The notes below the pieces were generated by a model. It worked only from the letters and a program-made list of their open reading frames with translations, made no database searches and was not told the DNA's origin. Of a stretch of DNA of 64,000 bases, positions 8,048 to 15,770 are shown in pieces (position 1 is the first letter of the stretch; each line of letters opens with the position of its first letter). This DNA is from Phycisphaerae bacterium (GTDB taxonomy: Bacteria > Planctomycetota > Phycisphaerae > Phycisphaerales > UBA1924): NCBI GenBank assembly GCA_022180725.1, contig BQMO01000023.1, positions 80,545 through 144,544 on the forward strand, read 5' to 3'. A program made the position numbers and the translations under genes.

Positions 8048-10105
8048 ATGAGCGCGATCCCTTCCAACCTGGCACGGGTGCCGAACGTGCTGAGTACGGC
8101 GATCTCGTTCGGCTCGATCAACCGGACGAACGTGGCGCTCTTGCGCATCCAGCAGCAGATTACGACGGGGGTGGAGATCAGCCGCCCGAGCGACGATCTG
8201 ATCCGCGCGTCGCTGATCTCCGTGCTCGATGCCCGGCTGGACCGCGGCGCCCAGTTGCAGCGGAACTACACCCACGCCGACGCGGCCCTGGGCGTGCTCG
8301 ACTCGGTCTTTCAGGAAGCGCACTCCCTGGCCTTGAACGCCAAGTCGATCGCGTCGGAGCAGATGGGCGCCTCGTCGAGCGCCGAGGAGCGACGGTCGCA
8401 GGCGAACGTCGTCGATCAGATCATCCAGTCGCTGTACAACGTGGCGAATCGCCAGTCCGTTGCGGGGTATGCGCTCGCGGGCACGCGGGTGGGTTCGCCC
8501 GCGGTGGCGGCCCACCTGGGCGGGTACCGGTACCTGGGCACCGAGGGGGGGCTGGTGACCGACCTGGACCTGGCCTCGTCGATCCCGCTGACCTTCGGCG
8601 GGGGCAACGCCATCGCCGGGCTTTCGGGGCGCGTGCGGGGCACGGCGGACCTGAACCCCGGCCTGACGCTCGACACGCGCCTGCGCGACGTGGACGGCGG
8701 GCGTGGCGGCGGCGTCGCGTTGGGACCGGTGCGATTCAGCATCAACGGCGGGCCGGTGGCCGAGGTGGATTTCACCCAGGCCGACACGCTGCAGAACGTG
8801 CTCGATCGGCTGAACGCGGCGATCCGGGACTATGAGGCCGCCAACACGGTGACGGCCCTCGGGCCGGGAGGGGTGTCCATCGCCGGCGGTTCGATCACGA
8901 TCGACGTGGCCTCGGGCGTCTCGATCCAGTTCGCCGAGGTGGGCACCGCGACAACGGCCCGCGACCTGGGGCTGACGGCGGACACGCCCTTCGCGTTTAC
9001 ACCGACGCAGTCAACCGGCACCGACCTGAACCCGAGGCTGACCTGGCGGACGCCGGTCGCGGCGATGACGGGTTTGGGCGGCCCGCTCGGGCGGATCTCG
9101 ATCAGCAACGCCGGCCGCACGGCGGAGGTGGACCTGTCCGGGGCGGCAACGCTGGGGGACGTGCGTGATCTGATCGAGGGGACGGGCCTGGGTGTGCGCG
9201 TCGGGATCGGGGCCGATGGCCGCGGGATCGATGTGCGCAGCGAAACGGCCGCCGGGTCGGCCGGGGCCTTGTCGATCCGCGACGTGGTCGCGAGCGGGCA
9301 GACGGCCACGCGGCTGGGCATCCGCACGATGATGCCGACGACGCGGATCGCGGATTTCAACTTCGGACGGGGCGTGGGCATCGTGGACGGACAGAATGAC
9401 CCCCAGACCAACACGCCCAGCGTGGCCTTGAACGCGGATATCCGCGTCACCCTGGGCGATAGCGGCGGCACGACGATCGACATTGACTTGAGGCCGCAGG
9501 ACATGGCCACGGTTCAGACAGTGCTGGACCGAATGAACGCCCAGATCGCGGCGGGGTTGGCGGGGGCGGGGCTGCCGGCGGGATCGTTGACGGCGGAACT
9601 GGATGAGGGAACCAACGGCCTCGTGCTTCGGCAGGACGCGCTGTTCCCCGACGCGCTCAAGGTGACGAGCCTGAACAACTCCGCGGCGGCGGAGGGGTTG
9701 GGGCTGATGGGCGGCAGTTTTGACGCGGGGAGCGCACGATTCATCGGGGTCGATCGCGCAGGAGTGCGCGTGAACGGGTTGTTCTCCGATCTGATCGACC
9801 TGCGGGAGGCGCTGCGGACCAACGACGTGCGTGGCATCACGCTTGCTGGAATGGCGCTGGAAACCTCGATCACGTCGCTCGCGGAGTCGCGCGGGATGGT
9901 CGGGGGCTACGGGCAGCAGATCGACATGGCCAAGGCACGGGAAACGGATCGGATCACGGCGGACGAAACAACGCGGAGCACGCTCCGCGACACGGACTTC
10001 ACCAAGGCGGCGTCGCGGCTGGCGCTGCTCCAGACGCAGTTGCAGGCGGGGTTGCAGGTGGCGGCGACGGCGCAGCGACTGTCGCTGCTGGACTTCCTGG
10101 GCTAG
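8048..10105 (+). CDS. flgL: Hook-filament junction protein FlgL, greatly enlarged
   Basis: Second hook-filament junction protein. N-terminal residues (ISFGSINRTNVALLRIQQQITTGVEISRPSDD) and the C-terminal end (TDFTKAASRLALLQTQLQAGLQVAATAQRLSLLDFLG) are typical FlgL/flagellin D0-D1 helices. At 685 residues it is about twice the length of enterobacterial FlgL (~317). The extra middle part holds repeated units with Flagellin_IN-like strands (for example FSINGGPVAEVDF followed by TLQNVLDRLNAAI, ISISNAGRTAEVDL, and TIDIDLRPQD followed by TVQTVLDRMNAQI). ATG 8048 is preferred to an in-frame GTG at 8042. It has its own sigma-54-like promoter. Confidence 0.9.
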   Translation: MSAIPSNLARVPNVLSTAISFGSINRTNVALLRIQQQITTGVEISRPSDDLIRASLISVLDARLDRGAQLQRNYTHADAALGVLDSVFQEAHSLALNAKSIASEQMGASSSAEERRSQANVVDQIIQSLYNVANRQSVAGYALAGTRVGSPAVAAHLGGYRYLGTEGGLVTDLDLASSIPLTFGGGNAIAGLSGRVRGTADLNPGLTLDTRLRDVDGGRGGGVALGPVRFSINGGPVAEVDFTQADTLQNVLDRLNAAIRDYEAANTVTALGPGGVSIAGGSITIDVASGVSIQFAEVGTATTARDLGLTADTPFAFTPTQSTGTDLNPRLTWRTPVAAMTGLGGPLGRISISNAGRTAEVDLSGAATLGDVRDLIEGTGLGVRVGIGADGRGIDVRSETAAGSAGALSIRDVVASGQTATRLGIRTMMPTTRIADFNFGRGVGIVDGQNDPQTNTPSVALNADIRVTLGDSGGTTIDIDLRPQDMATVQTVLDRMNAQIAAGLAGAGLPAGSLTAELDEGTNGLVLRQDALFPDALKVTSLNNSAAAEGLGLMGGSFDAGSARFIGVDRAGVRVNGLFSDLIDLREALRTNDVRGITLAGMALETSITSLAESRGMVGGYGQQIDMAKARETDRITADETTRSTLRDTDFTKAASRLALLQTQLQAGLQVAATAQRLSLLDFLG

Positions 10106-10197
10106 CGCCCGGGCGAGTTGATTGATGGAGTGATCACGCCTCTTCGGCCGGGGCGGGGTCCCGGGACATGCGAGGCCGACGCAGCGGAGCGTGCGCC

Positions 10198-10656
10198 ATG
10201 GAAGTACGGACAACGCGGTTCGGGGTGCTGGACATCCCCGACGATCGGGCGATCGAGTTTCCCAAGGGCCTCCTGGGCTTTTCGCAATACACGAAGTACT
10301 GCCTGCTCGAACCGGGGGAGGACAGCGCGTTCTTCTGGCTTCAGTGCCTGGAGGAGCCGTCGCTGGCCTTCGTGGTGACGGACCCGAGCCTGTTCGTGCC
10401 GGAGTTCAGCGTGCCGATCCGCCCGGAACAGATGGTGGAGATGAAGCTGGGCCGGCTGGAGGATGCCCAGGTCTTCGTCATCGTGAACAAGATCGACCAG
10501 ACACTGACGGGCAACTTCCAGGGGCCGCTGGTCATCAACACCCTGACCCGGAGCGGTGAGCAGATGGTGCTCGCGGAGAAGCGCTGGACGACGCGGCACC
10601 CGCTGGTGAACGTGGTCGCGGGCGCGACGCCCGCGCGGCGGGCCATCTCGGCGTAG
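10198..10656 (+). CDS. fliW: Flagellar assembly factor FliW (CsrA antagonist)
   Basis: FliW binds flagellin, and when free it binds CsrA and blocks CsrA's repression of flagellin translation, as established in Bacillus. The 152-residue protein shows the family sequence: TRFGVLDIPDDRAIEFPKGLLGF near the start, FFWLQCLEEPSLAFVV, and TGNFQGPLVINT near residues 110-121. The start at 10198 is used because the FliW fold begins there; an in-frame start 30 bases earlier would add an unrelated arginine-rich extension. It is followed by csrA 147 bases downstream and then by two flagellin genes, the classical context. Confidence 0.93.
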   Translation: MEVRTTRFGVLDIPDDRAIEFPKGLLGFSQYTKYCLLEPGEDSAFFWLQCLEEPSLAFVVTDPSLFVPEFSVPIRPEQMVEMKLGRLEDAQVFVIVNKIDQTLTGNFQGPLVINTLTRSGEQMVLAEKRWTTRHPLVNVVAGATPARRAISA

Positions 10657-10789
10657 GCGACATGCACTTCCACCCGTTCACACTCCCGGACCTTCACGAA
10701 TCCTCGGCGGCGCGTCCGCGCGCCCGCCGTATCGCCGCCCTCGCCCGGTTCGACGCGACGCGGCACAACCCGGGGCACGGACGCCCCGG

Positions 10790-10797
10790 CAAGGAGC
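10790..10797 (+). promoter_or_regulatory. Near-match CsrA site at the csrA ribosome-binding site
   Basis: CAAGGAGC matches 7 of 8 positions of CANGGANG and overlaps the Shine-Dalgarno of csrA itself, 6 bases before its ATG. This would allow autoregulation, but one mismatch makes it uncertain. Confidence 0.3.
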
Positions 10798-10803
10798 ACA
10801 TTC

Positions 10804-11142
10804 ATGCTGGTGCTATCCCGGCAACGAGACGAGACCATCATGATCGGAGACGAGATCGAGATCACCGTGGTGGATATCCGCGGGGACAAGGTCCGTCTCG
10901 GGATCAACGCGCCCACCCGGATCGCCGTACACCGCAAGGAGGTGTACGAGGCGATCAAATCCGAGAACGAGCAGGCCGCGAGGCTGGCAGGGCCGGAGGA
11001 CATCGCCCTGTCGGCGCTCTCGCCCGGTCCTGCTCGCTCGCAGGATCGATCGCGAGCCCGGGGCCTGGCCGCCCCGGCGCCGCGACCCACCACCACGCCG
11101 AGCCTTCCCAGGATCACCCCCCCCGCCGCGAAGCGGGCCTGA
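10804..11142 (+). CDS. csrA: Translational regulator CsrA with long C-terminal tail
   Basis: RNA-binding dimer that blocks ribosome access at GGA motifs. Residues 1-60 are a standard Csr[21 protein letters not shown], then [22 protein letters not shown], including the RNA-contacting L4-type residues and the RIAVHRKE strand. The protein is 112 residues, against 61 in E. coli and 74 in B. subtilis. The extra ~45 residues are rich in Pro, Ala, Ser and Arg, look disordered and have no recognised domain. It lies between fliW and the flagellin genes, and both flagellin leaders carry perfect CsrA-type motifs. Confidence 0.92.
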   Translation: MLVLSRQRDETIMIGDEIEITVVDIRGDKVRLGINAPTRIAVHRKEVYEAIKSENEQAARLAGPEDIALSALSPGPARSQDRSRARGLAAPAPRPTTTPSLPRITPPAAKRA

Positions 11143-11212
11143 TTCACGCGTTTTCTCACCACCCGCGGGCCGGATGTTTCCCGCGATTCCGAACGAACAC
11201 CTGAGCCTCAAT

Positions 11213-11220
11213 CACGGAGG
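11213..11220 (+). promoter_or_regulatory. CsrA-type site over the Shine-Dalgarno of flagellin 1
   Basis: CACGGAGG is a perfect CANGGANG motif and is also the ribosome-binding site, ending 6 bases before the flagellin ATG. CsrA bound here would block translation. The same 8-mer sits at the same distance before the second flagellin gene. Confidence 0.6.
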
Positions 11221-11226
11221 ATTGTC

Positions 11227-12780
11227 ATGGCCAGAATCAATACGAATGTCCCCAGCGTCATCGCCCAGGCCAACCTTGCCCGGAACCAAAGCGAACTGAG
11301 CGTCCGCCTCGAACGCCTCTCGACCGGGCTGCGCATCAACCGCGGCAAGGACGACCCCGCCGGGCTGATCATCTCCGAGCGCATCCGCTCGGACCTCCAG
11401 GGCGTGGATCAGGGCATCAAGAACTCCACCCGTGCGAGTTCCATGATCTCGACCACGGAGGGCGCCCTCGCCGAGGTCAACGACCTGCTCAACAGCATCC
11501 GGTCGCTCATCGTGCAGTCGGCCAACACGGGCGCCGCTTCGCAGGCCGAGCGCGACGCCAACCAGTTGCAGATCGATTCGGCGATCGACTCGATCACGCG
11601 GATCTCGAATACGGCGACCTTCGGCGGGCTGAAACTGCTCAATGGCACGCTCGACTACAACCTCTCGGGCGTTGATCCGTCGGCGATCACCAAGGTGCAG
11701 GTGAACAACGCCTCCTTCCTGAACGCCGCCTCGCTCCAGGTCGACGTCGACGTGGTCACCTCGGCCCAGAACGGCTCGCTCTTCTACAACGGCGCGACCA
11801 CGCCGCCCGGTGTCACGCTCTCGGCACTCACACTCGAGATCGCCGGCCCGGACGGCGTCGAGACCATTTCCATTCAGTCCGGCGTATCGCTCAACAACAT
11901 TGTGCAGGGCGTGAACAATGTCACGTCGCTCACCGGCATCCAGGCCGAACTCATCAACGGCAACGTCAACTCCGGCATCGCCTTCAAGTCGGTCGCCTAT
12001 GGGACCAACTCCTTCGTGTCGGTGAAGCGCCTGGGGGCGCCGGCGACGGGAAACTCGTGGCAGGCGTACAAGTTCATCGACACCGCGCCCTACCCCGGCA
12101 GCGCGCCCTTCGGCTGGGCCGCCCTCATCACCGCCGGCACCCTGGTCACCGCGGACCGCGATATCGGACGCGACGTGGCGGCCCTGGTCAACGGGAACCT
12201 CGCGACGGGCAATGGCCTGCGTCTGAAGGTCAACTCTCCCGCGCTGGGGCTCGACATGGTCCTGTCCGCGGCCACGGCGACGAACCCGGGCGGGGCGGTC
12301 TCGACATTCCACATCACCGGCGGGGGCGCCCTCTACCAACTCGGGCCGGACGTGACCGCCCTGCAGCAGGCCAACTTCGGGATCCAGTCGGTCTCGGCCA
12401 CGAAACTCGGCGGCACGCTCACCGGCTCGACCGTGGAGTTCCTCAACTCTCTCAAGACCGGCGCGAGCAACAGCATCAACGCCAGCGTGCAGCGCCAGAA
12501 CTTCAAGCCTTCGAGCGACATTCTCCAGACCGCCATCGACGAGGTGACGGTTCTTCGAGGGCGGTTGGGCGCCTTCGAACGCAACGTGCTCGACACCAAC
12601 ACCCGCTCGCTCCAGGCCCAGTTCGAGAACCTCACCGCGAGCAACTCGGTCCTCCGCGACGCGGACTTCTCCGCCGAGACGAGCCAGTTGACGCGGGCTC
12701 AGATCCTCGCCAGCGCCGGCACGAGCGTGCTGACGCTCGCGAATCAGCAAAGCCAGCAGGTGCTCCAGTTGCTCGGGTAG
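11227..12780 (+). CDS. fliC: Flagellin, copy 1
   Basis: Filament subunit, 517 residues. The N-terminal D0/D1 helices (MARINTNVPSVIAQANLARN, LERLSTGLRINRGKDDPAGLIISERIRS) and the C-terminal ones (LRDADFSAETSQLTRAQILA, VLTLANQQSQQVLQLLG) are unmistakable. The central region from about residue 150 to 420 has Flagellin_IN-like strands and no close match to copy 2, as expected for the surface-exposed D2/D3 part. There is no cysteine. It is preceded by a perfect CsrA-type site and followed by an intrinsic terminator, so it is probably its own transcript or the end of the fliW-csrA one. Confidence 0.96.
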   Translation: MARINTNVPSVIAQANLARNQSELSVRLERLSTGLRINRGKDDPAGLIISERIRSDLQGVDQGIKNSTRASSMISTTEGALAEVNDLLNSIRSLIVQSANTGAASQAERDANQLQIDSAIDSITRISNTATFGGLKLLNGTLDYNLSGVDPSAITKVQVNNASFLNAASLQVDVDVVTSAQNGSLFYNGATTPPGVTLSALTLEIAGPDGVETISIQSGVSLNNIVQGVNNVTSLTGIQAELINGNVNSGIAFKSVAYGTNSFVSVKRLGAPATGNSWQAYKFIDTAPYPGSAPFGWAALITAGTLVTADRDIGRDVAALVNGNLATGNGLRLKVNSPALGLDMVLSAATATNPGGAVSTFHITGGGALYQLGPDVTALQQANFGIQSVSATKLGGTLTGSTVEFLNSLKTGASNSINASVQRQNFKPSSDILQTAIDEVTVLRGRLGAFERNVLDTNTRSLQAQFENLTASNSVLRDADFSAETSQLTRAQILASAGTSVLTLANQQSQQVLQLLG

Positions 12781-12811
12781 TGACTGCCCGCGCACCATGA
12801 AAAACGACGGC

Positions 12812-12844
12812 AACCCCGCCCCGCTAAGGGCGGGGTTGTTGTTT
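12812..12844 (+). terminator. Intrinsic terminator after flagellin 1
   Basis: AACCCCGCCC (12812-12821) and GGGCGGGGTT (12828-12837) form a perfect 10-bp stem with a 6-base loop, followed by the T-rich GTTGTTT. It lies 32 bases after the stop codon. Confidence 0.85.
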
Positions 12845-13140
12845 ATCGGGCGTCCGTGATGTTCCGGGACGTGCATGATCCAAACCACAGTACTCGGTAC
12901 GGAAGAGAAACTGGTGAATCCTTGCACTCTGTCCTAAACCCGGACCATGCCGGGTCCGATGTCCGTGGCTACTTCCTCGGGCGGTGTAGCCGGAGGGGGT
13001 AGCAAGGCCGGGACGGACCCCGACCTTGAGCGAGCCGCGGGCCATTCGGCGCCGGGCTCCGCCGATTGAGGCCGGCGCGTGGCATGCCTCGACGGGTTCG
13101 GACCCCCTTCCCGCGGAATCAAGAAGGGCGGCTCGCAACG
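12845..13140 (+). other. Leader region between the two flagellin genes
   Basis: About 300 bases without a gene, between the terminator of flagellin 1 and the ribosome-binding site of flagellin 2. It holds the shared motif CGGACCATGCCGG at 12941-12953, which together with GGTCCG (12953-12958) makes a 6-bp inverted repeat. A CTGG...TTGC pair at 12911-12925 resembles sigma-54 but the GG-GC spacing is one base short. No convincing promoter was found, although one is needed after the terminator. An upstream reading-frame extension from 13026 has no flagellin-like sequence. Confidence 0.4.
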
Positions 13141-13148
13141 CACGGAGG
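13141..13148 (+). promoter_or_regulatory. CsrA-type site over the Shine-Dalgarno of flagellin 2
   Basis: CACGGAGG again, a perfect CANGGANG match overlapping the ribosome-binding site and ending 6 bases before the ATG at 13155, exactly as in copy 1 although the surrounding leader differs. Confidence 0.6.
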
Positions 13149-13154
13149 TTCATC

Positions 13155-14696
13155 ATGGGTCGCATCAATACGAACGTTCAGTCGCTCATTGCTCAGCGCG
13201 TGCTGGGCCAGAACAACAACAGCCTGGGGGTCGCGCTCGAGCGGTTGAGCACGGGCCTGAAGATCAACCGGGGCAAGGACGACCCCGCGGGTCTGATCGC
13301 GAGCGAGAATCTTCGCTCCGAGCAGAAGGCGCTCAACCAGGCCATCGGCAACGCCGACCGGGCCGACCAGGTCGCGAACATCGCCGAGGGCGGCCTGCAG
13401 GAAGTTTCGTCCATGCTGACGGAACTGCAGGGCCTCCTGACGGCCACCGCCTCGAAGGCGGGCCTCTCGCTCGAAGAGAAGCAGGCCAACCAGCTGCAGA
13501 TCGACTCGATCCTCCAGACGATCGACCGCGTCGCCTCCTCGACGAACTTCCAGGGCATCAAGCTCCTGAACGGCAACTTTGACTTCAAGGTGTCGGGCGT
13601 GGCCACGGGCGTGTCGGACTACCGCGTGAACGGCGCGAAGTTCTCCGGCTCGTCGCTCAACGTGGACGTGCAGGTGACCACCTCGGCCCAGCAGGCCGGC
13701 TTGTTCCTCTCGATGGGCGGCGCCGCGATCGACATCTACGGCACGTCCTCGTTCGTGGTTGAGATCGCCGGCTCGAAGGGCTCGCGCGAACTCTCGTTCT
13801 CGTCGGGCACGACCCTCGCCAAGATCAAGGATGCCATCAACTCCTTCACCGACGTGACGGGCGTGGAGGCGGTGGTCTCCGGCACGGGCATCCGCATGCA
13901 GTCCAGCGACTTCGGTTCCGCCGAGTTCGTCTCGGTCAAGGTCGTGAACAACGCCGGCATCAACCACACGGACAACGGCGCCGCCGCGGCGACCCGCGGC
14001 GTCTACAACCGCATCGCCACGTCGTGGAACAGCAACAACACCACCATCAACTCCACCTTCGCCGCCGCCACCAACACCATCACCGACTACGGGCAGAACG
14101 TCAAGGCCACCGTCAACGGCCTGCAGACGGTCTCCAACGGCAAGACCATCCGCGTCAACAGCGACTTCCTCGACGTCGAGGTGACGCTCACGACCGCCAA
14201 GGCCCAGGCCCTCGGCAACGTCGGCTCGGGTTCCAACCCCGCCTTCACCATCACCGGCGGCGGCGCCGACTTCCAACTCGCCGGCAAGGTCGACATCGCC
14301 GGCAAGGTCTCGATGGGCATCCAGGACGTGGCCGCCCGCAAGTTGGGCAACTCCACCCTGGGCTTCCTCGACAGCCTGGCCTCGGGCAAGTCCAACAACG
14401 TGGTGGACGGCACCAACCTGAGCAACGCGCAGAAGATCGTCGCCGAGTCGATCAAGCAGGTCTCGGGCCTCCGCGGGCGCATCGGCGCGTTCCAGAAGAA
14501 CACCGTCGGCGCGACCATCCGCAGCCTGGGCATCGCGGTCGAGAACACCGCCGCCGCCCAGAGCATCGTTCGCGACTCGGACTTCGCGACCGAGACGGCC
14601 CAACTCACCCGATCGCAGATCCTCGTCAACGCCTCGACGAACGTCCTGGCGCTGGCGAACCAGCAGCCCCAGTCGGCGCTGTCCCTGCTCGGGTAA
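13155..14696 (+). CDS. fliC: Flagellin, copy 2
   Basis: Second filament subunit, 513 residues. N-terminal MGRINTNVQSLIAQRVLGQN and LERLSTGLKINRGKDDPAGL, and the C-terminal SDFATETAQLTRSQILVN and LALANQQPQSALSLLG, are flagellin D0/D1 helices. The central part differs from copy 1, being rich in Ser, Thr, Asn and Ala with several NN and TT pairs, which would offer many Ser/Thr for O-glycosylation. The start at 13155 is fixed by the conserved N-terminus and by GGAGG 6 bases upstream. A strong terminator follows. Confidence 0.96.
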   Translation: MGRINTNVQSLIAQRVLGQNNNSLGVALERLSTGLKINRGKDDPAGLIASENLRSEQKALNQAIGNADRADQVANIAEGGLQEVSSMLTELQGLLTATASKAGLSLEEKQANQLQIDSILQTIDRVASSTNFQGIKLLNGNFDFKVSGVATGVSDYRVNGAKFSGSSLNVDVQVTTSAQQAGLFLSMGGAAIDIYGTSSFVVEIAGSKGSRELSFSSGTTLAKIKDAINSFTDVTGVEAVVSGTGIRMQSSDFGSAEFVSVKVVNNAGINHTDNGAAAATRGVYNRIATSWNSNNTTINSTFAAATNTITDYGQNVKATVNGLQTVSNGKTIRVNSDFLDVEVTLTTAKAQALGNVGSGSNPAFTITGGGADFQLAGKVDIAGKVSMGIQDVAARKLGNSTLGFLDSLASGKSNNVVDGTNLSNAQKIVAESIKQVSGLRGRIGAFQKNTVGATIRSLGIAVENTAAAQSIVRDSDFATETAQLTRSQILVNASTNVLALANQQPQSALSLLG

Positions 14697-14719
14697 GTAA
14701 TGCTCCCATGATGTTTCCG

Positions 14720-14751
14720 AACCCCGGCGCTCCGCGGCGCCGGGGTTTTTT
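14720..14751 (+). terminator. Strong intrinsic terminator after flagellin 2
   Basis: AACCCCGGCGC (14720-14730) and GCGCCGGGGTT (14737-14747) form a perfect 11-bp stem with a 6-base loop, then an unbroken run of six T. It closes the flagellar block. Confidence 0.93.
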
Positions 14752-14786
14752 GCTGCGCCCTTACGTTCGCCGATATCTACTCCGCC

Positions 14787-15770
14787 ATGGATGGCCGACC
14801 CCTCACTCGCCAACGCCCGCCGTCACCCGACGAGCACGCCCTGCCCGAGGCGATGCGGCAGGCCCTTCATCGCTTCCGCGGGTACCTCCGCGTGGAGTGC
14901 GGCCTGGCGCCACGCTCCATCGAGGCCTACTCCTGGGACATCCTGCTCCTGCTGGCCGACCTCGCCCCGCACGCCCCCACCCTTGCCGGGGCGACGCCCC
15001 GCCGCGTTGCCGAGCACCTGGCGTCGCTCAAGACCGCTCGATACATGCAAGCCGCCAGCGTCACGCGGCACCTGGCGTCCGTCCGCGTCTTCTTCCGCTG
15101 GGCCTTCGCCACGGGATTGACGCCCAAGGACCCGACCGACATCCTCGAACGCCCCACGCGCTGGAAGCGTCTGCCCGACGTGCTCTCATCGGCTCAGATG
15201 CGCAAACTCCTCGATATCCGACCGACCGCCGGGGAGGACGAGGGCGTGCCGCTGCACCTGCGCGACCGGGCCTTGCTCGAACTGCTGTACAGCAGCGGGC
15301 TGCGCGCGAGCGAAGCCGCGGCGATCACCACGTCCGACTACTTGGAAGCCGTGGGAGCGTTGCGCGTCATCGGCAAGGGGAGCAAGGTGCGCCTGGTGCC
15401 GATGGGCGTGCCGGCGAGGCGGGCCATGGACGAGTACCTGGCCCATTGCCGCCCGGCGCTGGTACGGATGGAAGGGGGGCACGAAGGTCGGCTGCTGCTG
15501 TCGAAATCGGGCCGGCCGCTGGAGCGCGTGGCGGTGTGGCAGATCGTGAAGCGCCGGGCCGCGAAGGCCGGGCTGCGCGACGTGCACCCGCACACGCTGC
15601 GGCACTCCTTCGCGACTCACCTGCTCGTGGGCGGGGCCGACCTGCGCGTGGTGCAGGAACTGCTCGGGCACGCCGACATCGGTACGACGCAGATTTACAC
15701 GCACGTCGATCGCTCGCGGCTGAAGGACGTGCACCGGACCTTTCACCCGCGCGAGCGTTCACAGGCCTGA
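14787..15770 (+). CDS. Tyrosine recombinase of the XerC/XerD type
   Basis: Site-specific recombinase that resolves chromosome dimers at dif. The 327-residue protein has an N-terminal SAM-like core-binding domain (residues ~20-110) and a full catalytic domain: Arg173 (SSGLRASE), Lys200 (GKGSK), His269 and Arg272 (HTLRHSF), His295 (LLGHADI) and nucleophile Tyr304 (IYTHVD). All catalytic residues are present. Length and C-terminus fit XerD, but XerC cannot be excluded without its partner. There is no att site or phage gene around it, so a housekeeping role is more likely than mobility. Its 3' end overlaps the opposing glycosyltransferase gene by 28 bases. Confidence 0.88.
   Translation: MDGRPLTRQRPPSPDEHALPEAMRQALHRFRGYLRVECGLAPRSIEAYSWDILLLLADLAPHAPTLAGATPRRVAEHLASLKTARYMQAASVTRHLASVRVFFRWAFATGLTPKDPTDILERPTRWKRLPDVLSSAQMRKLLDIRPTAGEDEGVPLHLRDRALLELLYSSGLRASEAAAITTSDYLEAVGALRVIGKGSKVRLVPMGVPARRAMDEYLAHCRPALVRMEGGHEGRLLLSKSGRPLERVAVWQIVKRRAAKAGLRDVHPHTLRHSFATHLLVGGADLRVVQELLGHADIGTTQIYTHVDRSRLKDVHRTFHPRERSQA

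Noticed and set aside
12911..12925. CTGG...TTGC resembling a sigma-54 promoter before flagellin 2
   Set aside because: GG to GC spacing is 9 bases instead of 10, which sigma-54 does not tolerate well.
11212..12927. 571-residue antisense frame over flagellin 1, and a 564-residue one over flagellin 2 (13119-14813)
   Set aside because: Both mirror the flagellin codons; compositions are biased and no domain is visible.
12935..12955. TAAACCC...GCCGGG resembling a sigma-28 promoter
   Set aside because: The spacing between the halves is too short for the FliA consensus, and the -10 half is poor.
14787..15770. Xer recombinase as a phage or integron integrase
   Set aside because: No att repeats, phage or cassette genes nearby; sequence and length fit a housekeeping Xer protein.
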